The translations under genes and the position numbers were made by a program. A DNA stretch of 64,000 nt, taken from assembly GCA_964020085.1 (NCBI GenBank), contig OZ026604.1, positions 8,177,649 through 8,241,648 on the forward strand, read 5' to 3'. The notes beneath the pieces were generated by a model. It was not told where the DNA came from. It saw only the letters and a program-made list of their open reading frames with translations, and ran no database searches. Positions within the stretch are counted from its first letter, which is position 1. Each line of letters starts with the position of its first letter. This DNA is from Micromussa lordhowensis (lineage: Eukaryota; Cnidaria; Anthozoa; Scleractinia; Lobophylliidae). Positions 42,489 to 56,400 of the stretch are shown in pieces.

Positions 42489-45323
42489 CTGCACATGCCT
42501 ATAATGGAGAAATATTACGGTATTTTACAAAATGGATTCCAGCAAAAAGATCTCGCCACAGAAAGCCACACTTTCAAACCTCGCCCACTTGATTAGAGAC
42601 AATAGCTTGGAGTTAGCCAACATCTACGACACTAGCTATTTTAGCCCCCTCGAGGTCCTAATGGATATGATATAACTCTACTTGTTTAACTTCTCTCTTA
42701 TTCTTATAATTTTATCACATTTTTACTGTGGTTGATTAAACGAAATTCGGTTAAGCCGAAAAAATATTCCACTTTTAAATTTTTATTGCGCTCAGTGAGT
42801 ACATATATATTCCTTGCCGGTCTGGAGGTCCGTATAGTGAAAAACCGTGACCTCGCGTATAGTGAAAAACTGTGACCGAGGTTTCCAAATAAGCCACACG
42901 GTTTTCACTCAAGGACGAGCTTATATCGAGAATCCTGTTCATTCTGCACATGCGTATGCCATTATACTTATGTTCTTGTATCCTGGCTCGTTTCTTCCTA
43001 TATACATTCTTTAGTCTTCGCGCACCATATCGGAATCAAATATTGCGCCAAAAGGCAAGGTGCAGTGGCGCAGAAATTTTATGCTACTGTGTCTGCGCAT
43101 GCCAACTTAATTAAGTTATGCTTTCTAAACATTCTTGAGGTCAGCTTGTGGTTTAATTTGCATCTTGTAAACTGACCTTTTGTTTAACCACATCGCACTG
43201 CGGCTGATAAAAGTCGAATCATTGTGGGTGATTCGTGACCGGGGAATCACGTATCAAAAACGCAGCTTTGCTCTACATACCGCACTGAAATCGCACTCAA
43301 ATTACGTTACCCTGTCGACAGTTGAATCTGTGAGATCCGCTGAGAAGTCCAAAGAGTCTAAGGTGGCCGTGCTAGAAGCATTGCGCGGTAACTTCGGTTT
43401 CTGGGTGAAAAAAAAAGTAGCCATAGAATATGTGAAGAATTTATCAATGAAAATCATTCAGGGGAGCCTCTACTTTAGACAAGAACACCTTCATCAAGGG
43501 ACATGATCCTTTGCTCTGGCAAAATCCTGGTATAATCAACTATTTAATTAGTATATATGTTTCACCCCTATTAAAAGAAATCTCTTTAAGGAGGGCGCGG
43601 GCATATGTTTAGAGCAATGCGTGATGAAAGTTTCGGATGTTAATTTTGAAAGAAAGACGAATGTAGTAGTAGGTATGATCATATAATGATGTAACAATTG
43701 GAAATCAAAGTAAATAATACCAAATACCTCGACTTATTCAGTCAACTTATAATCTGTTAATAAGTCGAAAATTAAGCTGGAAATGGCTAGCCTAATAAAA
43801 ATAGACAAACTAAGACTTCAATTATCCCTGTAACCTCCTACTGATTGAGATATAGAGCGCACATTGCACATCACATTCTGTTCAAGGACTTTCATCCTTT
43901 TGCCGTTTGCCAAGTGAAAAAAGAAGCCTCAGTGTAAGAGGAAGGTCTAGTAATCTTCAATTGCCACGAATAAGAACAATTCAAGATTTTGTAACACTTA
44001 CTTAATAGAAGCCTATGGCTGTATATATGAATTGTACATGCTGGCGAGCACTTCGTGGGGGTTATAACAGTGTTGGCCTTTGGTCGACTCATTTCTTGTT
44101 TCGTTCGCAATTTGTGGTGGCAAGTAAACAATACTGGCACTAGCATGTACACTTAGGATTGGCTGCATGTCGGAATTCGAAAAGTATTTATACACTTAAT
44201 TAATAACTACTGTCTAGGGAATATAGTCTTGTTTTGTCGAGAGTCTCGATGTTTCTCTCGACTTCGTCTTGTTAAACATCGAGATTCGACGGAAAACAAA
44301 ACTGTTTGCTAAATGACCAGTAAGTGAGAGTGGAGTTTAATGTAAAGCAACAAGGCAAGGAGACGTCAAAGTAACCTCTGGTTAGGGGGAGAGCGGAAAA
44401 CGTTCACGTCCACGATTCAAGCTCACTGCTTCTCTTGTAACCAGCTATTTTTAAAGGGAAGTTCTTGTCACTCACAAGGTCAATTTATGCCCGTTAAAAT
44501 AAAGATGAATGCTCGAATGTTGATCCGAAACACTTAGCTGGCAATGTAATCATATAAACTGAAATAACTTATAGCAGTTATTCAAATCGTTCAATGCAAT
44601 TTCTCTGTAGTTCTACATTCCCTGCAAGTTGCATCAAATTTTAATCTCTTTTTAATCACCATCATCATCGTTATCATCATCATCATATGTTTCTATAGCG
44701 CCTATGCAGATCTGTTCTAAGCGCTTTACAAAAGCAAAAGAGCTAAAACTGAAAGCTCTACGAGATAAAAATACAGAGTACAATAATAAAAAATATATAC
44801 ATTTTATAATTCTTTCTAACTAAAATAATAATTGTTAATGCTTACCTACTACGGAACAGAGCTTTTTAAATACTGTTTTTTTTTCAAGCGATCGATTGTT
44901 TTATTCTACTTTTAAAAGATATTCATAAGTTTTGAAAAAAAAAACCCGACCAAATTGTTGAATTTCTCAATGATCTGCAAACATTCATTAGAAGTTTTAA
45001 AAGTTTTAAAATTTATCAGCGGGAAAAGCCGAATCCCTCTGACGCAAGTGCAGTCATTTCAGTTCCTCGTTTCCCGGAATGACCTCTTAATAATATCTCA
45101 CCTCCATACGCTGCTGCATAAAAAGCCGCCAAAACAACGGGTACTGCCTTCATGGTTCACACTGATGGCTCAGCAAAATCAATTTGAATGAACTTTGCAA
45201 GGTTTGTGACCTTCTGCCTCAGCCTTGAAGCCAGTTCTGCAGCAATCAAAACAAGATGGCGTAATAAGGGTCATGTGATGACGTCATGAGAAGTGATTTA
45301 TTACGCGGAAACAATAATGCATT
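42489..45323. other. non-coding, minor repeats
   Basis: A roughly 27-bp tandem pair (CGTATAGTGAAAAACCGTGA / CGTATAGTGAAAAACTGTGA) near 42831-42885, a hairpin at 44230-44303 (TTGTTTTGTCGAGAGTCTCG versus CGAGATTCGACGGAAAACAA), an ATC-rich microsatellite near 44656-44688, and a SINE-like TATAGCGCC...TAAGCGCTTTACAA motif near 44696-44730. An open frame at 43180-43506 has no recognised domain. Confidence 0.4.
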
Positions 45324-45326
45324 TAA

Positions 45327-45941
45327 GGGCCTGTTTACATGGAGGTGGGGGACCCCAGGTAGGTGAGGTAACCCGCCTAGGTGGGGTAACCCGCCTCTCC
45401 ATATAATCTCTCATTTTTATTTGATCATGTTTACATGATAGGTGGGGTAACCCGCCTAGGCGGGTTGCCCGGTCTGCCAGGTAGGGTAACCCGCCTAGCC
45501 GGGGTCGCATTTTGCCATGTAAACGACTCGAGGTGGGGTAACCCGCCTAGCCGGGGTCGCATTTTGCCATGTAAACGACTCGAGGTGGGGTAACCCGCCT
45601 AGCCGGGGTCGAGTTCATGTTACATTGAACCAGAACAATATGGCCGTTAACTGCCTCTGTCGGAGGCTTTGTATCATCAAAAGTGACAGTAAAACGCCAC
45701 AGCATTGAAATGCTGCAGCGAGAGCAGAAAATAAAGATAAAATAACACTGACCGCCAAAATGCATCGTTCGTCCGCCATTTCCAATGTTTACATGCCTAG
45801 CGACCACGCAACAACGTCAAGTAAAGTCACCCCGGGACCCCGGGGTTGTAAGTTTGCATGTAAACGCTGGCCATTTTTCGACCACGGCTAGGCGGGTTAC
45901 CTCACCTACCTGGGGTCCCCCACCTCCATGTAAACAGGCCC
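45327..45941. mobile_element. PIF/Harbinger-type MITE with internal minisatellite
   Basis: GGGCCTGTTTACATGGAGGT (45327) and ACCTCCATGTAAACAGGCCC (to 45941) are perfect terminal inverted repeats, extending inward through GGGGGACCCCAGGTAGGTGA. TAA flanks both ends (45324-45326, 45942-45944), a 3-bp target duplication. No transposase; internal 52-bp repeats. Confidence 0.85.
45484..45611. repeat. 52-bp tandem repeat inside the MITE
   Basis: GGGTAACCCGCCTAGCCGGG followed by GTCGCATTTTGCCATGTAAA and CGACTCGAGGTG repeats about 2.4 times. The unit reuses the MITE's own GGGTAACCCGCC motif. Confidence 0.85.
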
Positions 45942-46552
45942 TAAGAAGACGGCCTTTCACAACTCTTTTTCCCCAACACTTCAACTTATCCTTGTGAACT
46001 TGATTGGCGGAAAAAGTTTATAAAAGAAAGGAATAGTGGTATGCATTGTTTCAGAGCGACACAGATTCTTTCACACGAAGGGATTCTCGGCAGGTTTCGT
46101 GTTCGATTAAGTGCAATCTTCGTGTAGTCTCAGCAAGACTTTGAACTTAAGAAACAGTTGTTTTTCATGTTTAGGATTGTCTTGCCACCACTTCAATAAC
46201 GTTCATGTAATCGATCCCGGCTGAGAACTAGAAGCAGGCCAAAAAAAGCCAAAAAAAATGCTGGTGTGCCAACCACGGTTTATTTTGTTTTGCTGTTTCC
46301 GTGGAGCTGAGAGCCTTGAATTGATTTTATTCAACTCCACAAAATTTTATTTTCATTTTATTTCTTACTTTTTTTAATGGCGTTTTTTTTATGACAACCT
46401 AAAATGATCTTCAGCTCATTTAGTTTCTCCTTTGCTATGAATTTTTTCTATCATCTGTTTTCTTTGACTTGCCTTTATTAAAGATGCGTTTTGGTGGAGC
46501 TAAGATCAACTGTCTGGATTACTCCATTTATATTGAACAGTTTATGTCGCTA

Positions 46553-46880
46553 TAGTCCAGTGAGGACAGTCGCAACATAAGCATAAGCACAAGCGTAAGA
46601 GTATCAGCCAATCAGCGAGCACTATTGCTTATGTCAACGATGTCCTCACTAAACATAAGCATAAGCATAAGAAAAGAGCTTATGCTTATGCTTACGTCGC
46701 GGCTGTCCTCACTAGCGCATAAAAGCTTCTTATGCGCTAGTGAGGACAGCCGCGACACAAGCATAAGCTCTTATGCTTATGCTTATGTTTATGTCTAGTG
46801 AAGACATCGTTGACATAAGCAATAGTGCTCGCTGATTGGCTGATACTCTTACGCTTGTGCTTATGCTTATGCTCGCTAAT
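46553..46880. mobile_element. ~330-bp nested palindrome rich in TTATGCTTATGC
   Basis: The two halves are reverse complements around AGCGCATAAAAGCTTCTTATGCGC (about 46715-46738). Paired motifs include AGTGAGGACAGCCGCGAC, GACATCGTTGACATAAGCAATA and CGCTGATTGGCTGATACTC. Smaller palindromes of ATAAGCATAAGC lie within each arm. Right after it a 22-bp unit (ATGTTGATCAATTCACCTTTC) is repeated twice (46884-46927). Confidence 0.85.
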
Positions 46881-47007
46881 GAAATGTTGATCAATTCACC
46901 TTTCATGTTGATCAATTCACCTTTCACAAAAAAGTCTCTTGATTTCTTTTGAAATTTTGACTAAGCAATTAGCCAACCCTAGCCTGAAGGTCTTGATAAG
47001 CCCTCAC

Positions 47008-47038
47008 TCAGGCAGGCAGGCAGGCAGACAGGCAGACG
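47008..47038. repeat. CAGG microsatellite
   Basis: CAGGCAGGCAGGCAGGCAGACAGGCAGAC. Confidence 0.9.
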
Positions 47039-47370
47039 TTAAGATATTATCGTCTTTTCGATGTCACTGCACTAACGGTAGAAATAATAATAAAAAAATG
47101 CCTAAGTAAACGAATGTCTTCGCCATCCCGTCATTTCTCATCTTGCTACCGTCATAGCAGAGACTTGTCATCTGTTTGATCTGTATCAAGTTCAAGCGCC
47201 TGCTTCTCTAAAAACATCCCGTACATCCCATCGTTTTGTTCTCTGGTGAACACGATACGGTTAATGACGTAGGTGCCAGCTTAAGCCAATCAGAATTCAG
47301 TTCTATCACTACAAGAGCCCGACTTTCTCAGAGAACAGCCCATATTTTAGCTTGTGATATAGAAGAAAAG

Positions 47371-47455
47371 ATGGGCATGATAAATGTTGTGCTCTCGATG
47401 CCAGCCTTGCTGGTTTTTATATTCCAAGTCGGAAATCCCTCTCTGCTGGTGGAAG
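47371..47455 (+). CDS. mosaic lectin, exon 1: signal peptide
   Basis: ATG at 47371: MGMINVVLSMPALLVFIFQV then GNPSLLVEG, a standard secretory signal with GTAAGC donor in phase 1. Seven bases upstream the frame is open, but the hydrophobic core placed directly after this ATG makes it the natural start; ATG at 47377 is equally possible. Confidence 0.75.
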
Positions 47456-50400
47456 GTAAGCTAGCGATTTTCTTTCTGAACACGATTTGGAAAGTTTTAG
47501 TAAAATACGAGAAACCTTATATCTAGCTTAAGTTTTTGCATCGTTTTCTTTGTTGAACAAAGGAATTTCTGACGATCTGCTTGGAATTTCTGACGATCTC
47601 GTCTGACTGTGATGAAGGAATTGGTGTTCTTGATACTCAATATCTTTCACTTTTTTATTGCAATTGAAAATTCGGAGATGACACTGTAACAACTTTTCGC
47701 CATTAAAATAACATCAAGAGATCAATAATTGTTTCAATTCACGTTTAGCATGCTTTGCAACTCACACTCTTGTATTTTGGAATCGAAAGACAAATTCTTC
47801 AACGAAATCATTAACACTATAAACATTAATTAATAATTGATTGTGTTTTGCTGTTTTTTTTTTTCGTAATGTCAGTTTTATATGTTTCATAATATCGCAA
47901 AGAATAACACAAAACTATCTTAGAGGAAAGGGTCATTTCTTGCGTTTAAATTTGATCACGCATTTAACACCATCGTCAGACTGTTTCGTGTGTGTGTATG
48001 GGTGTGTGTATATATGTTTATACAGTATAGTATCAATATTGCCATTTAGGTCGACCGAAAACAAAACGTGATAAAAGTTCTCGGAGAGAGGTCTTGTGGC
48101 ATGACAATAACAGCTTGAATCACCTTTCGTTTGGTAAAGCAAAATTACACTCACGAGAAAGACAGCAAAAACTTGCCATATCGTTATCACTGACCACCGC
48201 GTTGGCTGTGCCCTGTTTAGATAAAGAGTGACCTAAGTCATTTTGAAGTATTTCCATGATCGACACCCAGGAAAGGGAAAACTATTTAAGAATAACAAAC
48301 TATACTTAACATCACCTCAGCATAATCCCGCCCCTATTCCAGTTTCCTTAGTCTAAATAAATTGTATTTTTTGTTTTTGCCCTTTAGGAGTTTCTATACA
48401 AGCTGGAAAGCTCAACATGTCACAGACTTTGCCAGAATGGAGTTGTAACAGTGGATGCTCTCTTCCTGAAGACTGTAGATTAAGAACTTGTTCAAACATT
48501 GCGTTCCCTGTTGCTTTCAGCGGCTCACGAAAGGTACGTGCCCTAAGTCGTCCCACATGATTTACACCCTCAAGGTATTTAACGCATAACTTGACCCCAG
48601 AGATAAAGAGCTGACCCTCCGCATTGCTAAATTGCTTCCTAGAAATGTGTAACAGGTCTTTGTTACGATTGAACGCAACTCATTCCTTTGTCGTTTTAGC
48701 GAGACAAAGCTTTAGTTAACCTCCGGTCTAACCCTCCCCCCCCCCCCACCCTCTCCCCCGTCCATTTTTTGACCAAATCTAGATCTACCACTGTCAAATG
48801 TGTCTATCATTGTATGCTTGAAGTGCCTTGCCCACTCAATGACCGAAATGGCCATTTTCGCACTTGAGAAGGACAAATTGTCTAGACAGACAAGTCGTTT
48901 CAGAGAGACAGAACGCATAAGAACATAACTTTGAACGCAAAAGTCATCTAAACGTGGCGGCCAATTTGCCCGTCTGTTAAGAAGATTTTCGAAGTCGATT
49001 TGCTCCTCTTGACGGATTTCGAAACTGTCGTCGAAAGTCCGACTTAAATTCACGAACCAATGGCTGCATCTCGATCGCTGTACTCTCTAAGGGGAATCGA
49101 CACTAGCAAATTAAGTGATGGCTTTTGGAAAAAAAATCGAATGCCTTTTTAACCAACAAATCGTGAGACGACTGATCAGTCCAGACGATTTGTCCGTCTT
49201 CTGGTGTGGTGGGCGCCACTAGCTGTAGTTTAAAGACTTAGAGGATACCGCAAGTGGACTTTAACTCACAGGTGTGCAGTGAAGAGATATTTGCATGGAT
49301 GAAATTCCCTCGTTCAGTGTGTTTTATTTTACTTTTGTTTCGAGTTTCGAGGATTTCCTTTCCTTCGACGAAACTCTCCAAAAAAAAAGTCACTATTTGT
49401 CAATCACCAGTAACAATGTCACGAATTGTTCTGTTGTGACATAGTCCCATTTTAACTTAAACTTCCAGATTCAAGTTCACGTTACATTGAGTCACGGGGA
49501 GCAGTTTTCATATGTTCACTCGCCATCAGCTTTGTGGGTTCAATCTGTCACTACACGCGGATTTGAGGTGTGTATCCGCGAGTCGGGAATTCCATCAAAT
49601 GACAGTAGTGTTATCAACTGGCTTGCCTTTGAAGATCCACCCGGTATCACACATGGAAGTGTTAGTTTCAATGGATATTGGACATCAGAAACCAGATGCG
49701 AAAAAATATCTTTCTCACAGGTGAGAGCAAATCATCAATTACACTGTGGCTAAATGACCGGTAGCCCGTTAAGGTTTCGTGATAGAAAGCTGTTAAATTG
49801 TTTTGTTCGCTGACCCATATGTTCTACTCCTGTCATATTCAATTCATTTTCTAAATTGGTAACTTTGACAAAATTCTGTCGATGTCAATAATTAGCACCA
49901 CTCAAGCTCCGCCTTTAATACCTTTTTTCCTAGGTTACGTTTTGCGTTTAACTGGTAAATAGACCCTTCTATATTTCATTTTAGTAGTTAAAACCATTAG
50001 AAAGTACGGGTGTAGTGTCCGGTTTGATCGATTCACCCTGTCCTCGACTCGATTGGTCAAATTGTTCGCTAGAAGGCAGGACGGGGAAGGTCTTAAAAAG
50101 CTTCTAAAGATTAAAATAACAAACTTGACCGAGATTTGCTTCCTTTCAAGAGTTCTGCTCGCCATAAGATATATCCCATTCACTGTATTTGTCGTTGAAG
50201 TATTTGACGGGTTAAGGTCAGTGTTAGGAACACGTTTGTACATAAATCCCGACGTGTTTTTAGCTAGTTGAACCTGTGATGGCTAATGGGTTAAAACACA
50301 AGCTCGGTGAATTTTTCTTTCCAGATGATATCTCTTTTTTAAGTGTAAAAAACAATGCTGCAGTTTCCTAACTGAACATAAACAAACAATCTTTGTTTTC

Positions 50401-53400
50401 ATTTCCTGTACGTTGTCAAGCAGATGATGCCAAGCCTGAACTATTAATCTGTTATCATTTCGGAATAAAAAAAAAATATTTATATATTTTCCGACTAGAC
50501 ACTAAAATTGTGACGAGGTTTAGAGCTTCGTTTTTCACTGATTGTGTTTTAAATGAAAATATTTTCTATTTTACATTCAACGGGCTTTTCTTGGCGGGAT
50601 GACCACGAAGAAGTTTATAGTCGAATTATTTCAAATCCGGAAGAATGCCACCCCCACAAGGTTTTTGCGAAGTTTTGAAAAGACGATTTACTTGAAGATG
50701 CTAAATTAAATTTTCAGTAGCTGTTCATTCGTTCTTCGCGGGAATTTTGGTATGTCGACTGTCACATTGTTCACTTGTTTTCTTTTTGACATCTTCATTG
50801 AATTGCATTCCAAATTTAATTTTTTTTTTCTCGTGTAAAAAGTCAATTTCGAGAAAGTATCCGGTACTTCCCATTATCTGTCAAGTGGTCGCTTACGGAA
50901 GGTTGAAAACAAAAGAAAATTTTAAACTTTTAGCTCTAAAAAGTGGTCGCGGTCGCTTACGAGAGGTTTCAAATATAGTGTTTTGACTTGGAAACTGGTC
51001 ACTGAGGAGAAGTGGTAGCTTACGTGAGGTTGTCGTAATCGAAGGTTTCACTGTATATTAACTACATCATTAGACAAGGCGAAAAAGCAGGGGGACACCA
51101 CCACCCCGAACCCTTACCACCCCTACTCCCCCTGTTTCCCTCGCCCGCAAAAAAAGAAAAAAGTCACCAGGCTTATAAGAGAGGCTAGAGTCAGTGTTAA
51201 GATGTTTTTAATTGTTAACTCTGTGTCTGCAGCATGACCAATTTAGCATCAAAAATGCAATCATATTTGTCATAAATCTGGGAAAGCTTATTTAACAAGT
51301 GGTAGATACTGGAAGAGAAAGTCCAAATGTTAATAGTTTGACCCAACATTATTCCTACCATTTCAGTTCCAACTTTTGTTCGTCAAATTCGCCGCACATT
51401 TAATTTAATCACTTTATAACCTGGGGTAATTTCTAGCTTCGTGATTGGCTCACTGAATTCAAATCAGCTTTCTCATGAAGTTGAAAAATGTTGAGCAACA
51501 GCTTCAACAATTTGCTGTGCCTCATTACAGACGGACTATTACAAAGCTTTCTCAACATCTACATCCAATTTTCCGGGCCAGATACAGTCCACTATTATTG
51601 ATACAAGTTGTAAAAGCATTTAAACATGTTTATATAACAATGAAAAGAATCTAAAAAATCATTTGAGTAAAACGCTCCCCGTCTCTGACCGACCCCCCCC
51701 CCCCCCCCCCAATCCCCCTCATGGGGCTGAGTTATTTGGGAGCAGAGTCTCTGCAGAGTCCCACCCTCACCGGTTCACCCGCACGAGGGAGCTCCAATGT
51801 GGTCTTATTGCAATTTCCTTATATTTGAGGCAAAAGCCTCATTTGCTCCCTTGTGGGAGCATTCCTTCTAATCGTCGTTTTGGTACCAAGTTTGTTTACG
51901 TTTCCCTGATGTTGTAAATTTACATTTTCCGTGTCCAAATTCAGTAAGCGTGTTGAGCTCGTGCTATTCTTGATATTCTCTAACTTGAAATTGTTTACAG
52001 CTTGAATTTTCTGATAATGATCGATTTAAGGCGGGGGTAAACGTGAAGGCTGTTTTGAGGTTGCTTAACACGGCCTTTCTGCCAATATCTCAGTCACGTT
52101 TCAAGCGACACTAAATCTCTCTGCTTATCTCATTAACCACTGTTTGGCGGTTTTGTGTAAATTTTTGGGTGTTTTTTTGGCATTTTGAGAAAGAGATATT
52201 TTTTCTCAAAGGATAGGTTAAATTGAGGAAAGTATGAAATGTTGAAGATTTGATGGATTTGGAAAATTGAAATTTGAAGTGAAGAATTAGTAGACGGATA
52301 CCAAACAATCCCCTAGCAACCTGGGGCTATCTTTTGCGGGGGTCAACTGTCTGGTAGTGTTTCCAACCCATCTTAATCCTAACAATTTCCTTTTTTATAT
52401 CACTTCAAATTTCACACCTTTTCATGTTTACCCCCGCCTTAAGTACTAAGCAAAAATACAAAGGGTGTAAACTCTCTGCTACTAACTTGATAAAAAAATA
52501 TATTCAAACAATTCAGAGCTTTGGTGGAAGGCCTTCTGTGTTTGTCACAGCAAAGTACACTCGTGATACAAAGTCTAAGGACGCCATGTATATTTGGTTG
52601 GAGAACGTGAACTCTGGAAGCTTCGAGGTTTGCATCCGGGAATTCCTACCATTCGACGGGAAACACCAAGACACAATTGTGGTAGGTAACATGTCTTCTT
52701 CTTTTCTTTTTCATTTTAAGTTCCTTCTCCCCGTCTAGCCTGGCTATGGATCTTGGGGAGAGAGGTGGGTTTTCTGCTCCCTCCCCATGTGTTACCCAAA
52801 GATATTCACTTAATATAGTAATCAACTTTTTATAGTATTTAGAAAATAGCCCAGCGGAAATACGCGCGCTGATTGGTTTAAAATTGTGCTTCTATTTAAC
52901 AATTACATTATAAACTCGAAATTTCTATAAAGTGATAGTTGACAAGGCCGAAGGCCAAAACAACTGTTTACTCATAGAATATCGCGAGCGAATAATCTAA
53001 TTGTCTTAGTAGAATTCTAACTATATAAATGCAAATTACGGTTTCCAATTATATTTCTACCTATAATCAAGCTTCACGCCTTAACAAAGTCGCACGGAAT
53101 GAATTGTCATTGGAAATTTGCAGTTGTTTACGCGCACGCGCTCGTTTTTTCAATAATTTCAAGGCAAAACACCGTTATTAACTTTCCATTTGCATCTGAA
53201 TTTTCCTGCAAAAATTTCGGGAAAACGAAAAACAGTCCGACAGCCACTACACTCTAATGGTTGACAGTGTAGGAGTAGCTGGGCCAATCGGATTGCAGAA
53301 TTTGCATTATTATACTACAGGCGAAGAAATTTCTCAAATGCGATTGGCTAAGACCAGTAGTATTTCTGCCAAATTTGAAATACTTACATGTAAAAATTTC

Positions 53401-56400
53401 AGTTTCCATGGAAACCTAAATGATCGAAACAATATGGCGGAAAGATTTTCAAAATTCTGTGGAAAAAACTGCAAGAGCTAAAGGAAATTACCAAGATATG
53501 GAAACAGCAAAGAATGTACAAAGATCTAGGTCACTGTTTCGTCGATTTAAGGTGGAAGGCAAAGGATACAGTCCTGATATTTTCAGTAAGCTGCAACGCG
53601 AACCAACTCAGTTGACGAAGTTCGGTGCATAGCTTTATCGTCGAGCGCTCTTTTAACTGTTATCGAAGAAGGTGAGAGAACGAAAAACGGTTCCTTTCAG
53701 TCTTTATTCAACAGTTCAGAAGCACAGGCAACCAGAAGTAAACGTCGTCCGCTGGAAACTATTTTCCGCTGCTGTGGTGACCAAAGAAACGATAAATAGC
53801 CAACAATTTTCACGGCCTGTTGCTTAAATGAAAGCCCAAAGTCCAAGTTCCACACAAGCAGAATCGGTAAAACAATCTATTGATAAACTTCGACTGACGA
53901 TTAGGCTGTTCAAAATGTACCCTTCAAAAGATATTTACAGGTATTCAAGTACTGTTTCATCGCAGTTGAAGCGAAAATCATTTGAACATGTGTGACCTTT
54001 GTGCGATCACATGTTTGATCACATGTTGTAGTAAAACCAATCACTCGCGCGTGACTAAACAGCGTTACAAGATGCGAAATTTCTTTGCCTTGTAGTATAA
54101 ACAAAAAATAGCACGGTTTCTTCGGGGTATTTGGTATAAATACCGGCTCGTGATATTTCAAAACTCTCCAAATATCACTCGCCGCGGCGGCTCGTGATAT
54201 TTTGGCGAATTTTGAAATATCACTCGCGGTATTTATCCCAAATACCCCTAGAAACCGTGCTATTTCCTATACTTATACCAGTAGAATTCTACTAATTAGC
54301 AATTAGATTATAAGGCGATTTCAAGCTTCTCCTGATTTTTCGAAATCACCAAAAATGACCCAAATGACTTAAAACTTTTAAATATATGGTAGTCGAAGTG
54401 TCGAAGTTTTAAAAGTTATGCCTACAAAAAACACTATTATCTGAGAACTAGTGTTTTTCGCTTAACAACAGTTCTTTACTATTCATCTTTTCAGGACTGG
54501 TTTGCATTCATTGGCAATGGTTCAGAATTTAATTTTACCCTCTCAGGAGAAGCTCTTTTTCCTAACAACAAGACTCCCACAGCTGAGGACAACTACGGCT
54601 TTTGTCAAGTAAGAGTATTTGACACATATCGGAAACAGTCAGGTTACCTGGGAGAGAAACAAATACTGCTTTGCTCTGTTTCTACGTTAGTTCTTAGACT
54701 ACAACTCGGAATGTCTGAAAAGGAACTACGTCACGGTTTGCACATCTCAAAAATTGTCGTTGACAATCCGTGTTAATCTTCTTTATCCTTTGCCATCCTT
54801 GTTCCTTTATGGTCTATTGTTATTTCCTTCGTGTTTTTCAATCTTAGTAAACAGCTATTTTCAGGTTTCCTTCCGATGATTTAACGGTAATTCAGGAGTT
54901 TAAACGTGGCGATAATGACGTAAAAATGCCGTGACTGAGCTCTTTTAAGGTCTCTATGAACACAGCGGCTGAGAAGGGCGAGAAGAATGATACAAAAATA
55001 TACTTTAAGCCGAATAAGACAAGAATGAATATTAACCAGTATTCTAACCCTATATTCTGTGTCAGTTTATTTGGGAACGAGAAACAGATACCATTTATTC
55101 GCTTCTGTATAAGATAATTATCTAAACTTAAAGATTTATTTTTCTTTCTTATCAGGAAGTCCAGTACAACACCACGTTTTATGCGTCTCCAGCTGTCCTT
55201 GTTTCTGTTCATCATTATTACGACCGACAGCTGAACAGCCTTGCTCTACCTGAAAACAACATTATTTCAGCCTGGGTCGAGGTAAGATACTTCCTTGACA
55301 TTCCTTGGCGGCCACTGATGTAGTACTGATAACTGAGTAAAAAACCCACCTAAAGAACTCAGCACGAGTAAAACCCATAACTTGTGTAAATCCAAGTGAA
55401 ATTGCTTGTTGTCAGTAAATAATGTCAGTTGCAACTTTAAGGCTGTGTTTGTTTTGTTTTTCTTTGAAGGAAGTTGGTCTGACATCCATGAGGATTTGCG
55501 TTAAAGACCTGACTGGATCAGGAAGGGAGCACGATCCTCTGTCAGTGAGCTATGTTGTGATTGGGGGTTGGTATTAAATAAGTCTTGTTTAATAGGAAAA
55601 ACGTTGTAGCTGGCTTATTACATTAGCAGCAAAAATATAAAGACCTACTTATTAAAACAATTGTCTCTTTATGCATTTACAGATCTGAATCCATGCCTTA
55701 ACGTACATTGCCCATCATTTGGAGTTTGCAAAACGTTCAGTGCCCATGAAGCTCGATGCGTGTGTTACGAAAACTGCCCTTCTTATCAAGATCCAGTGTG
55801 TACCAGTAACGGAACAACATACGACAACAAATGTCTGTACGAGTTGAGCTACTGCAGGGGACTGGACAACAATACTGTTTATCACCCAGGGAGCTGTGAG
55901 GGTAGGTGAAGGACCATGTAACAATAGCTTGCAGGCATGAATGGGGGCTTTCTACCTTGCCTTTTGCCTTTCCACAAGCCAAACGTTCCCCAAAATACTC
56001 AGGCCGAGGTTAGATCAATAAATGATCATAGGAAAGCTGCTGCACCTTCCAATATATATAAAAGTTTTCACTTAGAGGTCAAAGTGTTAAAATTAGCCCG
56101 TCGACCTTAGCAGGTCTTCTAATGTCTCTGGTCCATTGGATTAGTTACTGTAATAGTATGGTGGTAAGCTTTCATCATTTTGGAATTCTAAAATGCTACT
56201 CTATTTGTAATAATCTTAACAGGTTTTCCCATCGTGCATGGCCGTGAAAAACTTCTTCGTGTTCCCAAATGGTCTGATTCAAGCTGCAAGACAGTGGTGT
56301 TCCCACCATACAGGTTTTATCCGGATAAACAAGTTCATGTACAAATAACTCTGAATCATATGAACTTGAATGACTCCGTGACAGTTCACCATGCAATTAC

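Noticed and set aside
43180..43506. 108-codon plus-strand frame
   Set aside because: No family, start context or splice junction found; kept only as a note in the region entry.
53420..53632. Possible gene starting ATGGCGGAAAGATTTTC
   Set aside because: Resembles the start of transposon-encoded proteins but the frame breaks at once; assigned to the decayed repeat at 52840-54300.
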